Below are positions 7,726-15,535 of a DNA stretch of 30,068 nucleotides, piece after piece. The stretch covers positions 1 through 30,068 of the forward strand of contig CAZLNO010000041.1 of the NCBI GenBank assembly GCA_964561005.1, written 5' to 3'. A program made the translations under genes and the position numbers. The notes beneath the pieces are model-generated. The model was not told the DNA's origin, did no database searches, and saw only the letters and a program-made list of their open reading frames with translations. The DNA comes from CAZLNO01 sp964561005. GTDB lineage: Bacteria > Pseudomonadota > Alphaproteobacteria > Kiloniellales > Rhodovibrionaceae. Position 1 is the stretch's first letter. Every line of letters starts with the position of its first letter.

Positions 7726-8780
7726 CCGACACCGTGCTGGCGCTCGAGGGCGTCGAGAAGCGCTTCGGCGCCACCGTCACCGCGGCCGGGATTTCCCTGG
7801 CGCTGGCGCGCGGCGAGTTCTTCACCCTGCTGGGGCCGTCCGGCTCCGGCAAGTCCACGATCCTGCGCATGATCGCCGGGCTGGAGACGCCGGACGCCGG
7901 GCGCGTCCGCGTCGACGGCGGGGACATCACCGGCCTGCCGCCCTGGCGACGCGGACTGGCGATGGTGTTCCAGCAGTACGCCAACTTCCCGCACCTGGAC
8001 GTGGCCGGCAACGTGGCCTACGGCCTGCGCCGCCAGAAGCTGCCCAGGGAACGGGTGCGCGCCCGCGTTTCGGAGCTGCTGGAGCTGGTGGGCCTGTCCG
8101 GCTTCGAGCGGCGGCGGGTGACGCAGCTCTCCGGCGGCGAGCAGCAGCGCGTCGCAATCGCCCGCGCGCTGGCGCCGCACCCGGAGATCCTGCTGCTGGA
8201 CGAGCCGCTGTCGGCGCTGGACGAGAAGATCCGCCGCGAGATGCAGGGCGAGCTGCGGCGCATCCAGCAGACCACCGGCACCACCTTCGTCTACGTCACC
8301 CACGACCAGGAAGAGGCGCTGACGATGAGCGATCGCATCGCGGTGCTGAACCTGGGCCACTGCGTCCAGTGCGACGCCCCGGAGCGCATCTTCCGCCGGC
8401 CGAGGACGCGCTTCGTCGCGCGGTTCTTCCGCGGCTGCAACGTGCTGGAGGCCGCGCTCGCCCCGGCCGGGGGCGGCAGCGAGCTGCGCCTGGCAGGCCA
8501 TCGCGTCGCGCTGGCGGAGCCGCATCCCGCCGGCGACACGGCCATCGCGATCCGGGGCGAGAACGTGCACCTGGGCGAGGCGGCGCGGGAGCGCGATCTG
8601 GTCCTGGAAGCGACGCTGCGGGAGGCGGTCTACCGCGGCATCTACACGGACTACCGGCTGGTGCTGGACGACGGCCAGGCGATCTCGGCCATGCTCGGCC
8701 GCGACCTCGGCCTGGTGCCCGGCAGCCGCGTGACCGCCGGCATCGACGCCCGCGACATCGTCGTGCTGGAAGAAGGGTGA
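7722..8780 (+). CDS. ABC transporter ATP-binding protein (PotA/CysA-like)
   Basis: The ATPase (352 aa) of the spermidine/putrescine-iron-sulfate importer group. Walker A GPSGSGKST (38-46), signature LSGGEQQR (136-143), Walker B with LLLLDEP (D160, E161) and H194 are present. The C-terminal ~110 residues form a TOBE-like regulatory domain. The start overlaps pcp by 4 bases. The matching permeases and binding protein lie on the opposite strand just beyond (8879-11716). The substrate cannot be told from sequence; polyamine, ferric iron or a small organic anion are all possible in this group. Confidence 0.88.
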   Translation: MTDTVLALEGVEKRFGATVTAAGISLALARGEFFTLLGPSGSGKSTILRMIAGLETPDAGRVRVDGGDITGLPPWRRGLAMVFQQYANFPHLDVAGNVAYGLRRQKLPRERVRARVSELLELVGLSGFERRRVTQLSGGEQQRVAIARALAPHPEILLLDEPLSALDEKIRREMQGELRRIQQTTGTTFVYVTHDQEEALTMSDRIAVLNLGHCVQCDAPERIFRRPRTRFVARFFRGCNVLEAALAPAGGGSELRLAGHRVALAEPHPAGDTAIAIRGENVHLGEAARERDLVLEATLREAVYRGIYTDYRLVLDDGQAISAMLGRDLGLVPGSRVTAGIDARDIVVLEEG

Positions 8781-8810
8781 GTGCCGTTCCACCGTGGCAC
8801 GGACCCGCAG

Positions 8811-8860
8811 GTCAGGCTTCAGCCTGACATCGCTCGGATTTCGGCACGCCGAAGCGTGCC
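8811..8860. terminator. Two hairpins between convergent ABC genes (bidirectional terminator or REP)
   Basis: A perfect 8-bp hairpin GTCAGGCT-TC-AGCCTGAC (8811-8828) and a 7-bp hairpin GGCACGC-CGAA-GCGTGCC (8843-8860) sit in the 98-bp gap between two convergent genes. No T-tract is obvious, so they may act as REP-type message stabilisers as well as terminators. Confidence 0.5.
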
Positions 8861-8878
8861 CGCCACACCGAGGCCGCC

Positions 8879-9658
8879 TCACCCTTCGCGCCGCGCCCGG
8901 CGGCGGTCGAGGGCGGCCAGGGCGGCGATCAGCAGCAGCGTCGCCGCGATCAGCACGGTCATCAGGGCGAAGAGGTTGGGCGACAGCCCCACCTGCTGGT
9001 ACTGCGACCACATGTAGGTCTGCACGGTGTTCTGGCCGCCCTGCACCACGGCCGTGCGGATGGTCTCGTTGAACGACAGGATCAGCGAGAACACCGCCGC
9101 GCCCAGCACGCCGGGATGGATCTGCGGCAGCTCCACCTCGAAAAAGGCCTGCATCCGGTTGGCGCCGGACATATAGGCCGCCTCCAGGTACACCGGATCG
9201 AAGCCGGCCAGCACCGTCAGAATGATCAGGAAGGCGAAGGGCAGCGCCCAGATCACCTGGACCATGGTGATGGTCAGGATCGACGGCGGCAGCCCCAGCA
9301 CCTGGAAGAACAGCGCCGTCGCCACGCCCATCGAGATGCCGGGCACGAACAGCGGGATCAGGATCAGCCCGATGATCGCCTTGGGCACGCGCCACACCCG
9401 CACCGCCTCGGCGGCGAGCAACGCCAGGACCGGCGTGATCAGGGCCACCAGCAGGCCCACGACGGCCGAGACCCGCGCCGCCGCCAGCAGGCGCGCGTCG
9501 GCCAGGATCGCGGCATAGTGCTGGAACCAGCCGCCGTCGGGCGACAGGCCGCTGAAGGAGTTGATCGCCGGCGGCACCAGGGGCGCGTACAGGAAGACCA
9601 GCGACACCCCGATGAACGCCCAGGCGCCCGCCGGCCCCAGCCAGACGCGCGCCCGCAT
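8879..9658 (-). CDS. ABC transporter permease (PotC-like)
   Basis: A membrane subunit of 259 aa with about six hydrophobic spans. The EAA loop is YLEAAYMSGANRMQAFFEVE, typical of binding-protein-dependent importers of the polyamine/iron group. It starts at 9658 with a one-base TGATG overlap to the stop of the upstream permease, so they are translationally coupled. It pairs with the permease at 9658-10533 and with the ATPase on the opposite strand. Confidence 0.88.
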   Translation of the reverse strand: MRARVWLGPAGAWAFIGVSLVFLYAPLVPPAINSFSGLSPDGGWFQHYAAILADARLLAAARVSAVVGLLVALITPVLALLAAEAVRVWRVPKAIIGLILIPLFVPGISMGVATALFFQVLGLPPSILTITMVQVIWALPFAFLIILTVLAGFDPVYLEAAYMSGANRMQAFFEVELPQIHPGVLGAAVFSLILSFNETIRTAVVQGGQNTVQTYMWSQYQQVGLSPNLFALMTVLIAATLLLIAALAALDRRRARREG

Positions 9659-10533
9659 CAGCCCCGCCCCATCAGCTTGCCCAGGAACAGCCGGATGTCG
9701 AAGAGGTTGTACCAGGCCCCGATCAGCACCAGCATCAGCCCCGTCGCCACCGAGGAGATCGCCCCGGCCAGCGGATAGTGCAGCACGTTCAGCGCGCTCT
9801 GGATCGCGTTGCCCAGGAGCTGATAGCCGGTGCCGCCCAGGATCAGCGACACCGCCACCTCGCCGAAGGCGCCGACGAAGCCGAAGATCGCCGCCGCGAA
9901 CACGCCGGGCAGCGACAGCGGAAAGACCACCCGCCAGAAGGTGACGGCCGGCGGCTCGCCCAGCATCCAGCTCGCCTCCACCAGCCGCCGGTCGATGCCG
10001 CTCAGCGACAGCCAGATCGGGAACACCATGAACGGCATGTAGGCCGTGACCAGGCCCAGGTAGACCGCGAAGTCGGAGTACAACAGCCAGTCCACCGGAG
10101 ACGACACCACGCCCAGCGCGATCAGCGCGTCGTTCACCGGGCCGTTGCGCGACAGGATGTCCGACCAGGCGAAGGTGCGGACGATGTAGTTCACCAGGAA
10201 GGGCACGGCGAAGAGGAACAGCACCGGCCGCACCAGCGCCTCGGGGAGGCGGGTCGCGACGATGTAGGCGATCGGATAGGCCAGGGCGAGCATGATCGCC
10301 GTCGCGCTGGCCGCCACCCAGAGGCTGCGCCGCAACACTTCCAGCCGCGCCCCGGAGAAGAAGTCGCCGTAGTTCTCCAGCGTGAGCGCCGGGGCCATGC
10401 CGAAGCCCTGCTTTTCCCAGAAGCTGATCGCGAAGGTGATGACCAGCGGCCCCAGGATCAGCGCCGCGATCGCGGCGAGCGGCAGTCCGAGGACCGCCGC
10501 CCGGATCAGGGTTCCGCCTCGGGTGAGCTGCAT
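9658..10533 (-). CDS. ABC transporter permease (PotB-like)
   Basis: A membrane subunit of 291 aa. N-terminal hydrophobic span at about residues 12-35, then further spans; the EAA-type loop reads LVEASWMLGEPPAVTFWRV. YIVRTFAWSDILSRNGPVN is typical of PotB/PotH-like proteins. It lies 7 bases after the binding-protein stop, in the order binding protein, PotB-like, PotC-like. Confidence 0.88.
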   Translation of the reverse strand: MQLTRGGTLIRAAVLGLPLAAIAALILGPLVITFAISFWEKQGFGMAPALTLENYGDFFSGARLEVLRRSLWVAASATAIMLALAYPIAYIVATRLPEALVRPVLFLFAVPFLVNYIVRTFAWSDILSRNGPVNDALIALGVVSSPVDWLLYSDFAVYLGLVTAYMPFMVFPIWLSLSGIDRRLVEASWMLGEPPAVTFWRVVFPLSLPGVFAAAIFGFVGAFGEVAVSLILGGTGYQLLGNAIQSALNVLHYPLAGAISSVATGLMLVLIGAWYNLFDIRLFLGKLMGRG

Positions 10534-10540
10534 GCCGGGC

Positions 10541-11716
10541 TCAGGCCGCCTTGAAGCGCTGCCACTCCTCCTCGTAGACGTCGACGTGGGTGGGCCAGCG
10601 GTTCTGCCAGGTGCCGCCCTTCTCGAACTTCGCCTTCACGCCGTCGGTGATCTCGCGCACCCGCCGGGCCTCCGCCTCGCTGAACTCCTCGGGATGGCTT
10701 TCGGCATAGTCGGCGGCCAGCGGGTTGGTCATGTAGCCGCGCATCAAGGTGATCGTCGCGCCGTACCAGCCGCCCAGCATGAAGTCGAGAAGCTGGTAGG
10801 TCGCCTCCAGGTCGGCCTCGCTCATCGTGGGATTGTTCACGATGTAGGCCGCCATCGCCCACAGCAGGTAGCCCTCCTTCGGGTCGGCGTAGACCGCGTT
10901 CACGCCCTTGTCGCGGGCGACGAAGACCATCGGCTCCCAGCAGTCCATGACGTGCACCTCCTTGGAGGTCAGGAGGTTCACCGCCTGCTCGAAGCTGGAC
11001 CAGATGACGCGGAACTGCCCGGCCTTCTTGTGCTCGATCAGGAAGTCGACGACCGTCTTGACCTCCTCCGGCGTCATGTCGGCCGGGTCGGCGATCCGCG
11101 CCTGGCCGGTGCGGTTCAGGAACAGCGCCGTCTTCTGGCCGGCGGTGGTGTAGTTGTCCTCGATCGACACATAGCCCTTGAACCTGCGATCGAACAGCGC
11201 GCCAAAGGAGTCGAGCGTGCCGGTCTCCTCCGGGAGGAAGGCGAAGGAGTCGCCCTGCAACACCGTCGGCACGCCGTAGACCTCGCCCGCGTGGCCGATG
11301 AACTGGAAGCCGGGCGTGCCCTTGGCCAGGTAGTCCTCGATGTAGCTGTTCTGCGCCCAGTTCGGCATCCGCCCCGTATCGAGCCGTCGGATCAGGTCGT
11401 TCTGCACCAGCGGCTCCTGCATGCCGCCGACGATGTTGATGATGTCGAAGCGCGACCGTCCGCCGCCGGCCAGAAGCTGGTTGACCACGGCCGACGGGGC
11501 GTTGCCCATCGAGACGACGTCGACCTCGTGCCCGGTCGCCTGGGTGAACTTGCTCCAGTCGCCGGTGTCGCCGACGCCGATGTCGGCCAGCGTCACCGTC
11601 GTCGCGGCCCGCGCGGCCCGCGGCCACCACGGCGCGACGGCCAGCACGGCGGCGCCCGCCCCCGCCGCCTGAAGAAGTCGACGGCGTGTCGCGGATAAGT
11701 TGCGGTTTGCCTTCAT
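10541..11716 (-). CDS. ABC transporter substrate-binding protein, Tat-type signal (PotD-like)
   Basis: A 391-aa extracytoplasmic solute-binding protein of the PotD/iron group. The N-terminus has a twin-arginine motif (TRRRLLQ, residues 9-15), a hydrophobic stretch and an alanine-rich cleavage region (RAARAA). Export in folded form via Tat is likely. The start at 11716 is chosen because the Tat signal begins there and AGGGGG lies upstream; a longer frame begins at 11770 but adds residues without signal character. It heads the minus-strand transporter operon. Substrate unknown. Confidence 0.85.
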   Translation of the reverse strand: MKANRNLSATRRRLLQAAGAGAAVLAVAPWWPRAARAATTVTLADIGVGDTGDWSKFTQATGHEVDVVSMGNAPSAVVNQLLAGGGRSRFDIINIVGGMQEPLVQNDLIRRLDTGRMPNWAQNSYIEDYLAKGTPGFQFIGHAGEVYGVPTVLQGDSFAFLPEETGTLDSFGALFDRRFKGYVSIEDNYTTAGQKTALFLNRTGQARIADPADMTPEEVKTVVDFLIEHKKAGQFRVIWSSFEQAVNLLTSKEVHVMDCWEPMVFVARDKGVNAVYADPKEGYLLWAMAAYIVNNPTMSEADLEATYQLLDFMLGGWYGATITLMRGYMTNPLAADYAESHPEEFSEAEARRVREITDGVKAKFEKGGTWQNRWPTHVDVYEEEWQRFKAA

Positions 11717-11918
11717 CCCTGGCCCCCTGTCGGTTTTCGTATGCTGTAGATAATGGAAACCCAAGGGCATCCTAATGGAAACGCAATGACCGGCAAAGCC
11801 GGCACGGCGCCAGCACGGCGCATTTTGGCGAACGCGGGTCGGGCGGGTGGCGCCGGGCCTGTTCTCACGCGCGCGGCGACCAGGGTTCTGTCGAAAATTG
11901 TCTCTTGAAGCCTAAGCC

Positions 11919-12482
11919 CTAAAGATCGGCCTGGCGAAGAAGCGTCTCGGCGGCCGTCTTGGCGTGAGCGGCGGCCGTCTTTTCGCCCGCCACGTAGCGC
12001 ATGACGATGGCGCCCTCCATCAGCAGCATCACACCGTGAGCGAGCTGTTCCGGATCGGCCGCGCCCGCCGCCTCGGCAAGCTCCCGGACGTGGCGCAGCA
12101 TCAGGTTCTTGTGTTCGGCGGCTGTCCGATGGACGGGGTCGTCGGGGTCGGCGAACTCGGCCGATGCGTTGATGAACATGCAGCCGGAAAAGCTCTTGCT
12201 GGCAAACCACTCCTCAAGCGCGTCGAAGATGGCGAGCAGCCGGGCCCTCGGCGTGTCGGCCCGGCGCTCCACGGCGCGCGCGAACCAGTTCCGGAACCGC
12301 TCGTCGCGCCGTCGCAGGGCGGCGAGGATCAGGTCGTCCTTCGACTTGAAGTGCTTGTAGAGGGTCATGCGGGCCACGCCCGATTCCGCGATGATGCGGT
12401 CGACGCCGGTGGCGTGGAAGCCGTGCCGGTAGAACACCTCCAGCGCCGTATCGATCAGGTGCTCGCGCTTGGCCGATGTCAT
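11919..12482 (-). CDS. TetR family regulator, NemR-like with single cysteine
   Basis: A 187-aa repressor. The helix-turn-helix lies around residues 24-46 (GVDRIIAESGVARMTLYKHF). The ligand domain contains FSGCMFINASAEF, in which the only cysteine, C101, lines up with SGCLTVKLSAE of E. coli NemR, where C106 is the redox/electrophile-sensing cysteine (alignment from memory). It is divergent from the gene set starting at 12732, and two palindromes lie in the shared control region. The likely role is a repressor released by reactive electrophiles or oxidants, controlling itself and the flavoprotein operon; this role is inferred. Confidence 0.85.
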   Translation of the reverse strand: MTSAKREHLIDTALEVFYRHGFHATGVDRIIAESGVARMTLYKHFKSKDDLILAALRRRDERFRNWFARAVERRADTPRARLLAIFDALEEWFASKSFSGCMFINASAEFADPDDPVHRTAAEHKNLMLRHVRELAEAAGAADPEQLAHGVMLLMEGAIVMRYVAGEKTAAAHAKTAAETLLRQADL

Positions 12483-12505
12483 GGTCGCCTTTCGCCGGGA
12501 TATGT

Positions 12506-12515
12506 GGAACGTTCC
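12506..12515. promoter_or_regulatory. Palindrome at the tetR promoter (possible autoregulatory operator)
   Basis: GGAACGTTCC is a perfect 10-bp palindrome, flanked by ATGT (12502-12505) and ACAT (12518-12521). It lies 24 bases upstream of the tetR start codon. On the minus strand a -10-like GATAAT (complement of 12520-12525) sits next to it, so a bound protein would cover the start of transcription. It differs from the TAGAC-type operator at 12638, so the binder is uncertain. Confidence 0.4.
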
Positions 12516-12629
12516 CTACATTATCTGCATGCCTTGAGGTTTGCGTTCAAGGCCCTGTTTCCCGTCGCTGAATGCGTGTCCCGGCCGTCTGTCGGCGCCT
12601 GGTCGCTGGTATGTCGGGCAAATAAGTGG

Positions 12630-12658
12630 TTGACAATATAGACGGATCGGTCTATCTG
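12630..12658 (+). promoter_or_regulatory. Promoter with embedded TetR operator
   Basis: A perfect -35 TTGACA (12630-12635) and a weaker -10 TATCTG (12653-12658) are 17 bases apart. The spacer holds the palindrome ATAGAC-N6-GTCTAT (12638-12655), whose inner GATC is also symmetric. This TAGAC(C)NNNN(G)GTCTA pattern matches the NemR box of E. coli as I remember it. A repressor here would directly block RNA polymerase. It drives the 56-aa ORF and the downstream flavoprotein genes. Confidence 0.7.
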
Positions 12659-12731
12659 TTATTCAACGTCTTGGCGGCCCGGCGATGCCTCCGCCGCCGA
12701 CCGGTCCACGCTATCACGAAAGGAAAACGCC

Positions 12732-12902
12732 ATGATCTGGAGCGGCGACCCCCAATTCCGGACCTACGAACAGCGGGCGCGGCAGGCGCGGGCCCAGGCG
12801 TTCGCCGACACCCTCGCCGCCGCCCGGCGCGCCCTGGCGAGCGTCGCGGCGCGGCCCGCACTGGGCCGGCGGCGCCTCGCCCGCGGCTGCCCGAGCTTGT
12901 GA
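12732..12902 (+). CDS. Small basic protein of unknown function, 56 aa
   Basis: This short frame begins MIWSGDPQFRTYEQRARQ and ends GCPSL. It has AAAGGA about 8 bases before its ATG, and it is the first gene after the TetR-controlled promoter. Composition is Arg/Ala rich, with a probable amphipathic helix over residues 10-45 and no membrane span. I do not recognise a family. High-GC DNA gives chance frames of this size, but the ribosome site and position directly behind a strong operator-promoter argue for a real gene. It could also act as a leader peptide. Confidence 0.5.
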   Translation: MIWSGDPQFRTYEQRARQARAQAFADTLAAARRALASVAARPALGRRRLARGCPSL

Positions 12903-12963
12903 ACCGCGCCTCGATGAGCGCGGCGGCCACGAACACGGCCGTGGGGCTCGCAAGCCTCCGGCG

Positions 12964-12990
12964 CCTGCCCCGATCCGGGGCACGGCCGGG
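12964..12990 (+). promoter_or_regulatory. Stem-loop between the 56-aa ORF and the flavoprotein gene
   Basis: A perfect hairpin TGCCCCG-ATC-CGGGGCA (12966-12982) lies in the 133-bp gap. No T-run follows. It may set relative expression within the operon. Confidence 0.3.
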
Positions 12991-13035
12991 CAGGCGGGCC
13001 CGCGGCCGCCCCAAGGCGACACGGAGAGATTCCCG

Positions 13036-13677
13036 ATGACCCGACCCGTGAGCGACGTGGCCTTCACGCCCGCCGTCAAGCGCCTGCAGGCGCGCAAGGG
13101 CTCCCGCGAGGCCTATGCCCGGATGGAGCAGAAGGGCGGCTGGCGGGACACCGTCACCGAGGAGCTGGCGGCCTTCATCGCGGCCCGCGACTTCTTCTAC
13201 CTCGCCACCGCGAGCGCCGACGGCCAGCCCTATGTCCAGCACCGGGGCGGCCGGCCAGGGTTCCTCAAGGTGCTGGACGGACGGACCCTCGCCTTCGCCG
13301 ACTTCCGCGGCAACCGGCAGTACATCACCGCGGGCAATCTCAGCGAGAACGACAAGGCCTTCATCTTCCTGATGGACTACGCGAACCAGCGTCGCATCAA
13401 GATCTGGGGCCGCGCCAGCGTCGTGGAGGACGACGCCGAGCTGCTCGCCCGGCTGACCGGACCCGACGACGCCGCCCGGCCCGAGCAGGCCATCGTCTTC
13501 GAGGTGGCGGCCTGGGACATCAACTGCCCGCGGCACATCGTCCCGCGCTACACCGAGGCGGAGATCGAGGCGGCGACCGCCCCGCTGCACCGGCGAATCG
13601 CCGAGCTTGAGGCCGCCCTGGCCCAGGCCGGGCACAACCGCCGAGCGCACCCCGAAAGCAAGGAGCGGCCCTCATGA
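13036..13677 (+). CDS. Pyridoxamine 5'-phosphate oxidase-fold (PPOX class) flavoprotein
   Basis: A 213-aa protein of the split-barrel FMN-binding family. The core begins with AAFIAARDFFYLATASADGQPYVQHRGGRPGF, the usual first strands and substrate/FMN loop, followed by LAFADFRGNRQYITAGNLSENDKAFIFLMDY and RIKIWGRASVV. The C-terminus is a charged coiled-coil-like tail (about 175-213). GGAGAGA precedes the ATG at 13036. It is not a classic PdxH; the family covers many FMN- or F420-type reductases and binding proteins. Control by a redox-type TetR suggests a detoxification or oxidative-stress role, which is inference. Confidence 0.82.
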   Translation: MTRPVSDVAFTPAVKRLQARKGSREAYARMEQKGGWRDTVTEELAAFIAARDFFYLATASADGQPYVQHRGGRPGFLKVLDGRTLAFADFRGNRQYITAGNLSENDKAFIFLMDYANQRRIKIWGRASVVEDDAELLARLTGPDDAARPEQAIVFEVAAWDINCPRHIVPRYTEAEIEAATAPLHRRIAELEAALAQAGHNRRAHPESKERPS

Positions 13678-14141
13678 ACGCCAAGCCCCCCGTCCCGCCG
13701 TTCACGCAGGAAACCGCGGTCCAGAAGGTCCGCATGGCCGAGGACGCCTGGAACACCCGCGATCCCGAGCGTGTCGTCCTCGCCTACACGCCGGACAGCC
13801 GCTGGCGCAACCGCGCCGAGTTCCCCGTCGGCCGGGAAGAGATCGCCGCCTTCCTGAGACGCAAGTGGACGCGCGAGCTCGACTACCGTCTGATCAAGGA
13901 ACTCTGGACCTTCGGCGCGGAGCGCATCGCCGTGCGCTTCGCCTACGAATTCCGCGACGACGCCGGCCAGTGGTTCCGCGCCTACGGCAACGAGAACTGG
14001 GAGTTCGACGAGAACGGCCTGATGCGCCGGCGCCTGGCCAGCATCAACGACCTGCCGATCGCCGCGTCGGAACGCAAGTTCCACTGGCCGCTCGGCCCCC
14101 GTCCTCCGGAGCATCCGGGTCTGTCCGATCTCGGCCTGTAG
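13674..14141 (+). CDS. DUF1348 family protein (NTF2-like fold)
   Basis: A 155-aa cytoplasmic protein of the nuclear-transport-factor-2-like DUF1348 family. Diagnostic stretches are KVRMAEDAWNTRDPE, TPDSRWRNRAEFPVGR, RKWTRELDYRLIKELW, GNENWEFDENGLMRRR and the C-terminal HPGLSDLGL. Its start overlaps the flavoprotein stop by 4 bases (ATGA). Family members are often induced with TetR-type regulators and oxidoreductases, but no reaction is established that I know of. Confidence 0.85.
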   Translation: MNAKPPVPPFTQETAVQKVRMAEDAWNTRDPERVVLAYTPDSRWRNRAEFPVGREEIAAFLRRKWTRELDYRLIKELWTFGAERIAVRFAYEFRDDAGQWFRAYGNENWEFDENGLMRRRLASINDLPIAASERKFHWPLGPRPPEHPGLSDLGL

Positions 14142-14239
14142 TCCGATTGCCGGGCATGCCAGGCGCCGAGTTTGACGGTGAACTGGACGCGCATCTCGCC
14201 ATTGTTTATCCCTGCGTGGTTGTCGTGCTCCATCCGAAC

Positions 14240-15266
14240 ATGCGGGAGGACCCTGCCCCAGGACCCTGCCCCGCCCCGAGTCCCCCATCCGCACGGTCGG
14301 CTTTGTCGGTCTGGGCAACGTCGGCGGCAAGCTGGCAAGCAGCCTGCTGCGCGCCGGCTACGATCTGGTCGTGCGCGATCTCGACCCGGCGGCCGTGCAA
14401 CGCCCGCTCGATCGGGGCGCGCGCTGGGCCGAGACCGACCGCGCGCTGGCCGAGGCCAGCGACGTGGTCATCACCTGTCTGCCCGCGCCGGCGATCAGCG
14501 CCGAGGTCATGGAAGCCCCGGACGGCGTCCTGGCCGGGCTGGGACCGGACAGCATCTGGCTGGAGATGGGCACCACGCACGCCGAGGAGAGGAAGTGTTG
14601 CGCCTGGGCGCGGCGGTGCGCGAGCGCGGCGCCGGCGTGCTGGACGCGCCGGTCTCCGGCGGCTGCCATCGGGCGGCGACGGGCAACATCTCGATCTTCG
14701 CCGGCGGCGAGCGGGCGACCTTCGAACGCGCGCTACCGCTGCTGACGGTCCTGGGCCGGCGCATCCTGCACACCGGTCCGCTGGGCTCGGCCTCGTCGAT
14801 CAAGGTGGTGACCAATTACCTGGCCTCGGCCCACCTGGTCGCGCTGGGCGAGGCGCTGACCACGGCCAGACGGGCGGGCATGGATCCCCGCGTCGCCTTC
14901 GAGGCGATCAGGATGTCTTCCGGCAATTCCTTCGTGAACGAGACCGAGACGCAGGTCATCCTGAACGGCAGCTACAACATCAATTTCACCATGGACCTGG
15001 TGATGAAGGACGCCGGCGTGTCCCTGGACCTCGCCGAGCGCGGCGGCGTCCCGGTCGGGCTGGCGCCGCTGGTTCACGAAATCTTCCGCGACGGGCAGGC
15101 GCGTTATGGCGCGCGGGCCTGGTCGTCGATGATCGTCAAGCGGCTGGAGGAGGCCTGCGGCTGCGACCTGCGGGCCGCGGGCTATCCGGCGGAACTGGTC
15201 GACGACGAGCCGGATCGTGGCCAGGGCCGCCAAACAACGCCGCCCAACCAAAGGCCGTATACATGA
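14240..15266 (+). pseudogene. 3-hydroxyisobutyrate dehydrogenase-like oxidoreductase, frame broken
   Basis: The sequence encodes a complete-looking NAD(P)-dependent beta-hydroxyacid dehydrogenase, but in two frames. The Rossmann start RTVGFVGLGNVGGKLASSLL to LEMGTTHAEE is read from 14281 to about 14592. DAPVSGG, the catalytic-region lysine in SSIKVVTNYL, and YPAELVDDEP follow in another frame to 15266. The shift lies at about 14592-14600, where one extra G (AAGGTG instead of AAGTG) would restore it. The N-terminal frame has no ATG, GTG or TTG before GTG 14371. The only plausible ATG (14240) is in a third frame, ahead of a 13-bp tandem duplication (13-mer AGGACCCTGCCCC twice, 14247-14272). Either a true pseudogene or assembly errors. 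Confidence 0.7.
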
Positions 15267-15339
15267 GCGCTCGCCAAAGGCCCAGCTCCGATCATCCTTG
15301 CAAAACCGGGAAGGTCCATACATGAGGACCCTCCAGATG

Positions 15340-15503
15340 TACGATTTCATTCGTCGCGCGGTATCATCCCTCGACAAGCCCAGGATGAGACTTCGACAAG
15401 CTCGGGATGAGGGTGACCACACGAGGGTTCGGTCCTCATTCTGAGTCTGGACCTCGTCTTGAGCACAGCGCCCCTCATCCTGAGCCTGTCGGAGGATGAG
15501 GGC
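15340..15503. repeat. Cluster of REP-like CTTGTCGAAG/CTTCGACAAG repeats
   Basis: Several diverged copies of the dispersed palindromic repeat lie between the broken dehydrogenase and the convergent malyl-CoA lyase gene. Examples are CTTCGACAAGCTCGGGATGAG near 15390 (written here as its parts CTTCGACAAG and CTCGGGATGAG) and CTCATCCTGAGCCTGTCGG near 15474 with GGATGAGG just after. The flanking 15267-15339 and 15504-15535 show nothing else. Confidence 0.7.
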
Positions 15504-15535
15504 CGCGCCTTGCCGTGGAAAGACCCCGTCCGGCC

